Shown piece by piece: positions 6,881 through 12,862 of a stretch of 12,862 bases of DNA. The stretch is from an uncultured Granulosicoccaceae bacterium (GTDB taxonomy: Bacteria > Pseudomonadota > Gammaproteobacteria > JABXHR01). A program made the translations under genes and the position numbers. Under the pieces are notes generated by a model. It worked only from the letters and a program-made list of their open reading frames with translations. It had not been told where the DNA came from and did no database searches. The DNA lies in assembly GCA_937921805.1 (NCBI GenBank), contig CAKZUS010000288.1, positions 1 to 12,862 on the forward strand, in the 5' to 3' direction. The stretch's first letter is position 1. Each line of letters begins with the position of its first letter.

Positions 6881-7119
6881 GTCTCCCTCTAGTGACGATG
6901 AGGTGGTGTAGTGAGGCGAATGTGTGACACATTTAGAGTCATAGCGATAATTTGTCTGCCGGTTTACCCACTAATAACAGCCTGGCACCGCTAATTGCGG
7001 CGATCTTGCCAGAACTTGGCGGCCTAGACTGATAAATTTTGAACTCTAGGTTCGTTTAAGAAAAAATAACCTGGCTCGCTAGTTACAACATATGTCAATA
7101 AAATCTTGCTGGGAGACTC
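6881..7119. promoter_or_regulatory. Divergent control region between sctV and the sctI-T operon
   Basis: These 239 bp are less GC-rich than the coding DNA around them and must hold promoters for both directions. Elements seen are a TACACC on the minus strand (6910-6905, 30 nt before the sctV ATG), a near-palindrome at 6919-6933, GCCA-N5-TGGC at 7008-7020, a possible -35/-10 pair (TTGAAC at 7039, AAAAAT at about 7062), and TACAAC at 7084 (36 nt before the next ATG). A GGGAG Shine-Dalgarno precedes each gene. No complete PIP box or HrpL box was found. Confidence 0.6.
6919..6933. promoter_or_regulatory. Inverted repeat AATGTG-TGA-CACATT
   Basis: Two perfect 6-bp arms surround a 3-bp centre, about 39 bp upstream of the sctV start codon. 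The repeat ends 8 nt before the minus-strand TACACC element. It looks like a dimeric regulator operator. The regulator is unknown. Confidence 0.5.
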
Positions 7120-7479
7120 ATGGACGTCAATACAGACGATGCACAGCTATTAACTGAGGTGGGGTACGCAGCGGCCGTCTACGGTTTGGCTGAACCTGCA
7201 CAACCTATCTTTGAGGCGCTGATCGATGTGCTGCCCAATAATGCGGCAGGGGCGATTGGTTTTTCCATTGCACACATCATGTGTGGCCGTTTTAATGACG
7301 CAGTCGAGGTTTTGGAAAAACATGGCCTCAATGCGGAAATTAGCAGCGAAGAGGCGCGTGCAGTGCACTTACTAGCTGTCTATCTCAGTGGTCGCAAAGA
7401 CGAAGCCCGCGTGCTCTCTGAAGAGCTGCTCCAAGGCGAGGGTGCGGGACGTAGTATGGCGAGCTCACTGTTCGGCTAA
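7120..7479 (+). CDS. TPR-fold T3SS chaperone-like protein (HrpB1/YscG type)
   Basis: This encodes a small (119 aa) acidic, all-helical protein. Residues about 8-100 form TPR-like helix pairs: LLTEVGYAAAVYGLAEPAQP, an ALIDVLPNNAAGAIGFSIAHIM pair, GRFNDAVEVLEKHG, and AVHLLAVYLSGRKDEARVLSEELL. No signal peptide or membrane segment is seen. Two T3SS families fit. HrpB1/HrpK proteins open hrpB1-hrpB2-hrcJ operons, and YscG/PscG needle chaperones are of similar length (about 115 aa). Position directly before sctI and sctJ favours an HrpB1-type role. The presence of needle genes nearby makes needle chaperoning (SctG) possible. A GGGAG Shine-Dalgarno precedes the ATG. It is the first gene of the rightward operon. 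Confidence 0.7.
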   Translation: MDVNTDDAQLLTEVGYAAAVYGLAEPAQPIFEALIDVLPNNAAGAIGFSIAHIMCGRFNDAVEVLEKHGLNAEISSEEARAVHLLAVYLSGRKDEARVLSEELLQGEGAGRSMASSLFG

Positions 7480-7623
7480 ACGAAACGTGACTTCGCAGAC
7501 AACTATGGGATTAATTGTGTGCACCGGGTACACCAGCTCGGTATGCTCGGGCCACTTGGGAGGGACTACTACGCCAATGAATACTTTTCCCTTATTCGCG
7601 ACTCAAGCCACTTTGCTTGCTAG
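7480..7623 (+). other. Open frame continuing past the chaperone-gene stop
   Basis: The 153-bp gap between the chaperone-like gene and sctI contains no independent gene I can support. The frame of the upstream gene stays open for 47 codons after its TAA and ends at TAG 7621-7623, which overlaps the sctI Shine-Dalgarno. The inferred peptide includes RDYYANEYFSLIRDSSHF. An in-frame ATG at 7543 would give 26 aa but has no Shine-Dalgarno. It could be a degraded C-terminal extension, a tiny gene or chance. Confidence 0.25.
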
Positions 7624-7632
7624 GAGAGGTTT

Positions 7633-8151
7633 ATGGAAGCGATAAATATCGCCGCCGCATCACTGCAACCCGGTTCTGTTGATGACCTGGCGAGCACGGA
7701 TCTACAGCGTCGTGCAGACCTGTTTTCTATGGCTTTAGAGCAATCACAGGCGGTATCTACTGATGATCTCGGGGCACAGATGGTCGATGCGCTGCGCTCT
7801 ATGCAGAACGAGTACCAATCGGTATTGGAGTCTGTCTCAGAGACGGGTGTCTTGGATTTCAATGGCGCCGAGGTTGAGGCCTCCCCGTTTGCCGATTTTC
7901 AGGGCGCGCAGCTGAGCGTCGGACAGGGCGACAGCACGGGATTTGACCGCAGCCATGTCGACAGCGGCGTGGGCGCTGCAAACCACGACGGAGATCCTTT
8001 GGCTGAGGGATATGCCTCAATGAATGACGTCATGCGCGAGACCATGCAAACGCAAGTTCGGGTGGCGCAGATGACCGTGACGGAGGATTTGTTCTCCGCC
8101 ACGATGGGCAAGTTGCAGAAAACAAATGACATGCTGCTCCGTGGCCAGTAG
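7633..8151 (+). CDS. sctI: T3SS inner rod protein SctI (HrpB2-like)
   Basis: This 172-aa soluble protein lacks a signal peptide and is probably secreted by the T3SS to form the short inner rod or adaptor between SctR/S/T and the needle. The C-terminal helix TEDLFSATMGKLQKTNDMLLRGQ region (about 150-172) resembles the end of HrpB2/YscI proteins, with a preceding MQTQVRVAQMTV helix (about 138-149). The centre (about 75-125) is Gly/Asp/Ser-rich and probably disordered. At 172 aa it is longer than most family members (about 80-140). AGGAG lies 6 nt before the ATG. The next gene starts within or just after its end. Confidence 0.75.
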   Translation: MEAINIAAASLQPGSVDDLASTDLQRRADLFSMALEQSQAVSTDDLGAQMVDALRSMQNEYQSVLESVSETGVLDFNGAEVEASPFADFQGAQLSVGQGDSTGFDRSHVDSGVGAANHDGDPLAEGYASMNDVMRETMQTQVRVAQMTVTEDLFSATMGKLQKTNDMLLRGQ

Positions 8152-8986
8152 CCAAGAGAGATCGCCGGTGCAAGCAACTCGGTGGGGGCGCATTCTGTGG
8201 CGGGCATGGATCGTGGCGTGCGCACTGATGGTGAGCGCCTGCGATGTCACGCTATACGCTGGTGTGGCGGAAAAAGAAGCCAATGAGATGATCTCTGAGC
8301 TAATGCGCAACGCGATTCCTGCATCGAAAACGCTCACCAAAGAGGGCGCCACGGTGATGGTGGACGAGAGCGATTTCCCTCGGGCTGTAGATTTGCTCAA
8401 ACGTGCGGGGTATCCCAGCGAAGGGTTTGTGGGGATGGGGGATATCTTCAAAAAAGACGGCCTGATCTCTTCGCCGACCGAAGAGCGTGCGCGTTTTTTG
8501 TATGCCTTGTCGCAAGAACTCTCAGCAACCATTTCGCAGATTGATGGCGTGCTGTCGGCGCGTGTGCACGTGGTCGTACCACAAACCAACTCGCCACTAG
8601 TCGCGCAGCAGCCCTCATCAGCGGCGGTGATGATACGCCACCGCGAAGGAATCGCCACAGAGCGCCTGACGTCGCAAATCAAGCTGTTGATTACCAATGC
8701 GGTCGAGGGCTTGTTGTATGACAAAGTATCGGTGACGCTATTTCAGGCCGATCCGATCACGAATGGCGCGGCGAAGGGCAACGAGCTGATCAAGGTCTTT
8801 GGCGTATGGGTGCATCCCTCTAGTTCGACGTCTTTGCGCCTGACGATGTATCTCTTGCTCGCTATTGCTGGGGTCGGTTTGCTCTTTGGAGCCTGGATGT
8901 ACTGGTCATTGCAGCGCGCAGAGCGTCAAGTGCGCCAGTATCGTCGTGCGGCAGTGGTTCAGCGCCAAGCTCCAGCGCGCGGCTAA
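8126..8986 (+). CDS. sctJ: T3SS inner membrane ring lipoprotein SctJ
   Basis: SctJ (YscJ/PrgK/HrcJ family) forms the inner-membrane ring. The lipobox LMVSAC places the lipidated Cys at residue 39, followed by Asp, a residue linked to inner-membrane retention in enterobacteria. Two small ring-building modules follow (about 40-100 and 110-195), including DFPRAVDLLKRAGYPSEGF and VLSARVHVVVP. A transmembrane segment (about 235-257) and a basic C-terminal tail complete the protein. The ATG start overlaps sctI by 26 nt. A GTG at 8168 has AGAGAG 7 nt upstream, gives a normal 25-residue lipoprotein signal, and is the more likely real start (272 aa). Its stop overlaps the sctK ATG (TAATG). Confidence 0.95.
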   Translation: MTCCSVASSQERSPVQATRWGRILWRAWIVACALMVSACDVTLYAGVAEKEANEMISELMRNAIPASKTLTKEGATVMVDESDFPRAVDLLKRAGYPSEGFVGMGDIFKKDGLISSPTEERARFLYALSQELSATISQIDGVLSARVHVVVPQTNSPLVAQQPSSAAVMIRHREGIATERLTSQIKLLITNAVEGLLYDKVSVTLFQADPITNGAAKGNELIKVFGVWVHPSSSTSLRLTMYLLLAIAGVGLLFGAWMYWSLQRAERQVRQYRRAAVVQRQAPARG

Positions 8987-9669
8987 TGACATTCACCAGT
9001 GCAGAGCAGCATTATCTGCGAGGCCTGAGCGATGCCTGGTTTGAGCGGGTAGTGGTGTTCAATTGGCGCCCCAGCCAATGGCTCCACCCCAGTCGAGTAA
9101 CGCAGATATTGGGTGTCGCGCCAGAGCAATGGAGCGTGTGGCTCGAACACCCGCGCAGCGCGCGCAAACTGTGCGCCTTGCTATCGCGGCGGCTGCGCTT
9201 GAATCAAAGCTATCATTTGGATTTTGTTCCACTGAGCCATCGCAGTGCGTTATTGGATGCGCAAACCTTGGAGCGAGTCGCGATGATTTGTGGTCTAGTG
9301 CTCAACGTCCACTCGGTGACACACTCTGTGTTGCAAGCGACGGTGGGGGGCGTGATGAATCTCACAGGCGAAGAAGGGTTTCGCGCTGCTTTGGGACTTC
9401 GAGCGCGGCATGAAGGGCTGATTAATCCGCAAATGTATACCGATGCAACGCTGCTCCAAGCACAGATTCGAGCCGATGGCTGGAGCTGTGTCACGCACTG
9501 GGTCAGTGCTCTGCCGCCTGCTTTGCGCTGGCGTGTGCTATTGCGCCTGCCCGCTGAGGTATTGAACGTTCGGGGGGCGAGTGAGCGTCGAGGCTTGTTT
9601 TTCGACGTGGTGCAGGCACATCTCCCAGAGTCGATTCAGGATGAAAACCAGAGAATCTCCCATGACTGA
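8986..9669 (+). CDS. sctK: T3SS sorting-platform protein SctK (HrpB4/YscK-like)
   Basis: This 227-aa cytoplasmic protein has no signal or membrane segments. The N-terminal FNWRPSQWLHPSRV segment (about 25-38) is characteristic of SctK proteins, which link the sorting platform (SctQ-SctL) to the inner ring (SctD). The family is weakly conserved, so position between sctJ and sctL is important support. The start codon shares one base with the sctJ stop and its end overlaps sctL by 8 nt, indicating coupled translation. Confidence 0.85.
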   Translation: MTFTSAEQHYLRGLSDAWFERVVVFNWRPSQWLHPSRVTQILGVAPEQWSVWLEHPRSARKLCALLSRRLRLNQSYHLDFVPLSHRSALLDAQTLERVAMICGLVLNVHSVTHSVLQATVGGVMNLTGEEGFRAALGLRARHEGLINPQMYTDATLLQAQIRADGWSCVTHWVSALPPALRWRVLLRLPAEVLNVRGASERRGLFFDVVQAHLPESIQDENQRISHD

Positions 9670-10276
9670 GTCGCCGTCGTCTATGCGCTCCACAGCCCGC
9701 TCGCCCCGATTTGTGGGAGGGCCGGTGGTGCCGGCATCCGAGCTTGAGCACTGGGATACGGGTAAAAAGTTTTTGATTGCTGCAAAGCGCGCCGCGCAAG
9801 GCATCATCAGCAAGGCCAAGGAAGAGGCTGAGGCGCAGGCGGTCGTGATTCGTGAGCAGGCCCGCCAAGAGGGGCTGCAGGCCTTTGCCGAGGCGACTGC
9901 AGAATTGGCCGCTACGCGTGAGCGTTTCTGGCGCGAACACGAGACACAGATTGTTGATCTAGTGATGGCTACGACCAGCAAGCTGCTCGGAGAGCTGAGC
10001 GATAAAGAGCGTCTCACCAGTATGGTGTCGCGCGGGGTACAGCAAGGGCGCAGTGAGCCACAACTTACTCTGCGCGTAGCCCCAGAGCAGCTCGACAACG
10101 CGAGAGCAGTGTTGGAGGTGCAAGAGTACGACGGCACGCTGAGTCTGAGGGCTGATGCGACGCTAGATGTAACACAGTGCCAGCTAGAGACGGTGCATGG
10201 GGTCATTCATTTGGGGCTAGAGGAGCAGCTAGAGCGATTACGCACCGCGATGCAACGCGCTATCACGGAGCGTTAA
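9662..10276 (+). CDS. sctL: T3SS stator protein SctL (HrpB5/YscL-like)
   Basis: SctL dimers connect SctQ pods to the ATPase SctN and resemble the FliH and V/F-ATPase peripheral stalks. The product is 204 aa from ATG 9662. It has a disordered Ser/Pro-rich N-terminus, a long Ala/Glu/Lys/Gln-rich helix (about 33-90, KEEAEAQAVVIREQARQEG) of coiled-coil type, and a C-terminal globular domain ending in a Leu-rich helix. An upstream in-frame GTG at 9581 (231 aa) would overlap sctK by 89 nt and has no support, so ATG 9662 with an 8-nt overlap is preferred. The partner ATPase gene is not adjacent, which is unusual. Confidence 0.9.
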   Translation: MTESPSSMRSTARSPRFVGGPVVPASELEHWDTGKKFLIAAKRAAQGIISKAKEEAEAQAVVIREQARQEGLQAFAEATAELAATRERFWREHETQIVDLVMATTSKLLGELSDKERLTSMVSRGVQQGRSEPQLTLRVAPEQLDNARAVLEVQEYDGTLSLRADATLDVTQCQLETVHGVIHLGLEEQLERLRTAMQRAITER

Positions 10277-10337
10277 GCAAACTTGGCGCAGCTTATGCTT
10301 ATGTTCCCGTACAACTCACAACGAGCGAAAAGGCGCG

Positions 10338-11387
10338 ATGGATTCTGGTATGAATACTCGTGACTTAGCCTCTGCGAAGCCAGCGATACCTCTACGTCAA
10401 GCTCGTGTGCTGCACCCGGAGAAAATGAGCCGGGTGATGATGCACAGTGCGCGTGTATTGTATGCGCAGCGCCGTTATGGTTATCTCTCGGTCGGAGAGG
10501 TCCAGTATCGTTTTCACCCGGTGTGGCCATTGCCCACGGTCACGTCGCCGCTGGTGTTGCATTTAACGATTGGCCGACGCAGCGCTTGGATGGCGCTAGA
10601 AGGGCATATTGCCGAGCAATTGCTCGATGCGCACCATCCTCATATTTTCTCCGAAGACCTACCTGCAGCACTGCGAGCCGTTGCGATTGAGCGCATGGCG
10701 GCCCCCATTTTGCGTTACTTCGAAGAGAACCTGGGGCAGCGCATCAGTGTGCGCCGGGTCAGCCATCAGCTCCCCAGTCAGGCTCTGCGCATGGCGAACC
10801 TCCTTGTTGGCTTACATATTGATGTGGCCAAAGGCGGGCAGGGAAAACTGGTGCTGTGCTGGCCGGACTCTTTACTGAGCGAATTGACGCGGGCATTGCC
10901 AAACACCGGCGTGCAAGCGTGGAGTGCGCCAGAGAGCATGGAGTTTAGCGCTCGCTTAGTTCTGGGCAGCACGGTTTTGAGTCTTGAGGCTTGGCAATCA
11001 CTACGTGTGGGTGATGCGGTGATGCTGGAGCGCCATGCTGGAAGGCGCGAGAGATTGGGAGTGGCTGTGGGCAGTCTTGCCTATACCGCGACGCTGCGCG
11101 ATGGCGCGCTGACGATTGAACACGAGGGCTATGATATGGGCGACAAAGACGCGGCAAATGCTGACGCACTAAGTGATGCACTGCCTGTGCAGCTGCACTT
11201 TGAGCTGGGGCGGGTGAATGTGACCTTGCAGCAGTTGCAGCAGATGCTGCCCGGATACACGATTCCACTGGGACGCGATCTCAGTGCGCCGGTGGACCTG
11301 ATTGCAAATGGCAAAAAGGTCGGGCGTGGCAAGCTCATGGACGTTGACGGTGAGGTGGCTGTGCGCGTGGTGCAGCTCGGACAATGA
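10338..11387 (+). CDS. sctQ: T3SS cytoplasmic ring / sorting platform protein SctQ
   Basis: SctQ (YscQ/SpaO/HrcQ, related to FliN/FliM) builds the cytoplasmic pods that sort substrates. The product is 349 aa. The C-terminal SPOA domain (about 278-347) contains LPVQLHFELGRVNVTLQQLQ and ends with a GEVAVRVVQL strand. The N-terminal part holds a degenerate surface-presentation region. A 61-bp gap separates it from sctL, with TACAAC at 10310 and AAAAGG before the ATG, so it may have an extra promoter. A likely internal start at 11136 would give a separate C-terminal product. Its stop overlaps the sctR ATG (ATGA). Confidence 0.95.
   Translation: MDSGMNTRDLASAKPAIPLRQARVLHPEKMSRVMMHSARVLYAQRRYGYLSVGEVQYRFHPVWPLPTVTSPLVLHLTIGRRSAWMALEGHIAEQLLDAHHPHIFSEDLPAALRAVAIERMAAPILRYFEENLGQRISVRRVSHQLPSQALRMANLLVGLHIDVAKGGQGKLVLCWPDSLLSELTRALPNTGVQAWSAPESMEFSARLVLGSTVLSLEAWQSLRVGDAVMLERHAGRRERLGVAVGSLAYTATLRDGALTIEHEGYDMGDKDAANADALSDALPVQLHFELGRVNVTLQQLQQMLPGYTIPLGRDLSAPVDLIANGKKVGRGKLMDVDGEVAVRVVQLGQ
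11136..11387 (+). CDS. Likely internally initiated SctQ C-terminal fragment (SctQ-C)
   Basis: An in-frame ATG at 11136 (codon 267) is preceded by GAGGG at 11124-11128 with a 7-nt spacer, which is ideal for initiation. The product would be 83 aa beginning MGDKDAANADALSDALPV and covering just the C-terminal SPOA domain. Yersinia YscQ and Salmonella SpaO are known to make such short C-terminal products that bind the full-length protein. This is a prediction from site and position only. Confidence 0.55.
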   Translation: MGDKDAANADALSDALPVQLHFELGRVNVTLQQLQQMLPGYTIPLGRDLSAPVDLIANGKKVGRGKLMDVDGEVAVRVVQLGQ

Positions 11388-12034
11388 CGGGATTACCCGA
11401 TCCGATCAGTATTGTCTTTGTACTGATCCTGGTCTCGGCGCTGCCGTTTGTAATCGTGATGATGACTGCATATACCAAAGTGGTCGTGGTGCTGTTGCTA
11501 TTGCGCAATGCCTTGGGCTTGCAGCAAGTACCGCCGAATTTGGTGATTTATGCCGTGACACTAGTGCTGACGGCGTTTATTAGCCAGCCGGTATTCTCCG
11601 AGGTGGCCAACAGCGTGATGGAGCCGGGGCGTAGCTTTGAGACAGTCGATGACTGGTTGGCTTTGCTGCACAGCGCCGCTGAGCCGATGCGCGAATACCT
11701 ATTGCGCTTTGCCAATGAGCGCGAGCAGGCTTTTTTTCTTGAGGCTGCGCAACGTCTGTGGACCGCCGATATGGCCGCCTCGGTGCGTTCTACTGATCTG
11801 GTGATACTGATCCCGTCGTTTGTCGTGACGGAACTGAGCCGTGCCTTTGAGATTGGCTTCTTGCTGTATCTGCCCTTTGTGGTCATTGATTTGGTGGTGT
11901 CGAATATATTGATCGCACTGGGAGCGATGATGGTCTCGCCCGTCACGATCTCGCTGCCGATCAAGCTGTTTTTGTTTGTCTTGGTCGATGGGTGGGCGCG
12001 TCTCCTGCACGCGCTCGTACTGAGCTACGTATGA
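11384..12034 (+). CDS. sctR: T3SS export apparatus protein SctR
   Basis: SctR (YscR/SpaP/HrcR/FliP family) makes the pentameric core of the export channel with SctS and SctT. The product is 216 aa, normal length. It begins with a membrane segment, followed by the conserved FVIVMMTAYTKVVVVLLLLRNALG region (about 22-45) and VPPN. The periplasmic domain (about 70-130) is followed by IPSFVVTELSRAFEIGFLLYLPF (about 142-164) and two more hydrophobic segments. It overlaps sctQ by 4 nt and sctS by 4 nt. Confidence 0.97.
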   Translation: MTGLPDPISIVFVLILVSALPFVIVMMTAYTKVVVVLLLLRNALGLQQVPPNLVIYAVTLVLTAFISQPVFSEVANSVMEPGRSFETVDDWLALLHSAAEPMREYLLRFANEREQAFFLEAAQRLWTADMAASVRSTDLVILIPSFVVTELSRAFEIGFLLYLPFVVIDLVVSNILIALGAMMVSPVTISLPIKLFLFVLVDGWARLLHALVLSYV

Positions 12035-12300
12035 ACGACCAGTTGGTGATCCACTACGCCAATGTCGGCATGGTGATCGTGCTGCTGCTGTCTATGCCGC
12101 CGATTCTGGTGGCGACCATCGTAGGGCTACTTGTGAGTATTTTCCAGGCCGTCACTCAACTCCAAGAGCAGACACTGAGTTTTGCCGTCAAGTTGATTGC
12201 CTTGATTGTGACTTTGGTGGCGGTGGTCCCGTGGGCTGGCGCGCAAATGATGGAGTACACGCTGCAAATCTTTGAGCAGCTGCCCCATCTGCGCCAATAG
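12031..12300 (+). CDS. sctS: T3SS export apparatus protein SctS
   Basis: This 89-aa protein has two hydrophobic hairpin segments (about 10-32 and 48-70) separated by the conserved LLVSIFQAVTQLQEQTLSF-type loop, as in YscS/SpaQ/HrcS/FliQ. It packs around SctR/SctT in the export gate. A longer in-frame start at 11992 (102 aa) would add 13 polar residues and overlap sctR by 43 nt. ATG 12031, with a 4-nt ATGA overlap, matches family length and is preferred. Confidence 0.95.
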   Translation: MNDQLVIHYANVGMVIVLLLSMPPILVATIVGLLVSIFQAVTQLQEQTLSFAVKLIALIVTLVAVVPWAGAQMMEYTLQIFEQLPHLRQ

Positions 12301-12312
12301 GCGGGACGGGTG

Positions 12313-12862
12313 ATGCAGGGCATTGGCAGTGAAGCAGAGCTGGCCCATGTGCTGATAGTGAGCTTGTTGCTCTCCTCGGCACGCATGCTTGGTTTTCTCT
12401 CTATCGTGCCGTTTATTGGTCAGCTGCTTCCCTCGGGGCTGGTGCGCACAGGAGTCGTTATGGCGCTGTGCTTGCTGCTCGTGCCGGAGGTGGCAACGCA
12501 GTATCAGACGATGGATCTTTCCTGGGCGCATGTGAGCTTGCTGTTGGTAAAAGAAGGCTTTCTTGGTCTGCTGTTTGCTGTAGTACTCGGCGCTTTGGCC
12601 TCAGGGATCAGTGCGGCCGGGTATTTTCTGGATTTTCAGCGCGGCGCGAATTCCTCTGATGCCTACTCCCCCCTCAGCCAAGAAAGCACCTCGTATACCA
12701 GTATTTTTTTATTGCATGCCTATGTGGCGATATTGTTTGTCTCGGGAGGGTTCTTATATGTGCTTGAGCTGATGTATAAAAGCTATACACTCTGGCCGAT
12801 ATTGGAGTATTATCCTCGCTTTAGCCCTCGCCTTCCTGAGATTATTTTAGGTGTGCTCGATA
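12313..12862 (+). CDS. sctT: T3SS export apparatus protein SctT, C-terminus cut by window edge
   Basis: The frame is open from ATG 12313 to the window end (183 codons of an expected 250-270). It has several hydrophobic segments, the FLDFQRGA motif (about 114-121) and SPLSQESTSYTSIF (about 127-140), typical of YscT/SpaR/HrcT. It completes the SctR-S-T core, where SctT supplies one subunit. GGGACGGG lies just upstream and the gene begins 12 nt after the sctS stop. Confidence 0.95.
   Translation, partial: MQGIGSEAELAHVLIVSLLLSSARMLGFLSIVPFIGQLLPSGLVRTGVVMALCLLLVPEVATQYQTMDLSWAHVSLLLVKEGFLGLLFAVVLGALASGISAAGYFLDFQRGANSSDAYSPLSQESTSYTSIFLLHAYVAILFVSGGFLYVLELMYKSYTLWPILEYYPRFSPRLPEIILGVLD

Noticed and set aside
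6399..6932. Minus-strand frame of 177 codons starting upstream of sctV
   Set aside because: It overlaps the sctV transmembrane region in another frame, is rich in His, Arg and Cys, and has no family features.
6982..6998. Sigma-54-like promoter (TGGCAC ... TTGC) upstream of the operon
   Set aside because: The spacer between TGGCAC and TTGC is 6 nt, not the required 5, which normally abolishes sigma-54 recognition.
7051..7091. PIP-box / hrpII-type promoter (TTCG half-site with a downstream -10-like CAACAT)
   Set aside because: Only one TTCG half-site is present. The partner 15-16 nt upstream is missing, so a HrpX/HrpB-type box is not supported.
8017..8724. Minus-strand frame of 235 codons across sctI/sctJ
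   Set aside because: It is antisense to two well-supported T3SS genes, with no plausible start signal or domain.
1..12862. CRISPR array, tRNA, rRNA or insertion sequence
   Set aside because: No spaced direct repeats, tRNA-like cloverleaf sequence, rRNA segments or transposase frames were seen on either strand by reading; a tool search was not possible.

Overview
The window comes from a Gram-negative bacterium, most likely a beta- or gammaproteobacterium. It combines ordinary proteobacterial housekeeping genes (a fused MaeB-type malic enzyme, a YigB-like HAD phosphatase, a PNPOx-fold flavoprotein) with a large part of a non-flagellar type III secretion system (T3SS). The sequence does not allow a genus call.

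Left part (1-3816). Three genes run leftward as a tightly overlapping set: a YigB-like HAD phosphatase, a pyridoxamine-phosphate-oxidase-family protein, and an unrecognised protein cut by the window edge. The full-length malic enzyme gene maeB diverges from them and runs rightward. This is conserved chromosomal metabolism and probably marks the edge of the T3SS locus.

Middle (3817-6880). An AT-rich spacer leads into two tandem copies of a very small gene (62 and 66 aa). Their C-termini match the needle-subunit (SctF) pattern. Each copy has its own similar leader, a strong Shine-Dalgarno and a rho-independent terminator. Facing them on the minus strand is sctV, the export gate. A divergent control region of about 240 bp separates sctV from the next operon.

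Right part (7120-12862). A rightward operon encodes a TPR chaperone-like protein (HrpB1/YscG type), SctI (inner rod), SctJ (lipoprotein ring), SctK, SctL, SctQ, SctR, SctS and SctT (cut by the window end). From sctI onward the genes mostly overlap or nearly touch. The exception is a 61-bp gap before sctQ.

Together the genes encode the inner-membrane ring (SctJ), the export apparatus (SctR, S, T, V), most of the cytoplasmic sorting platform (SctK, L, Q) and the rod and needle (SctI, SctF). The ATPase SctN, the stalk SctO, SctU, SctD, the secretin SctC, translocators and effectors are not in the window. The order chaperone-I-J-K-L resembles the HrpB1-B2-J-B4-B5 segment of Hrp2-type systems, but sctQRST follows directly where hrcN would be expected.

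The observations most worth checking are the tandem needle genes with identical C-terminal protein sequence but drifted codons, a likely internal start inside sctQ, and a TACAAC/TACACC element 28-36 nt upstream of five T3SS gene starts.
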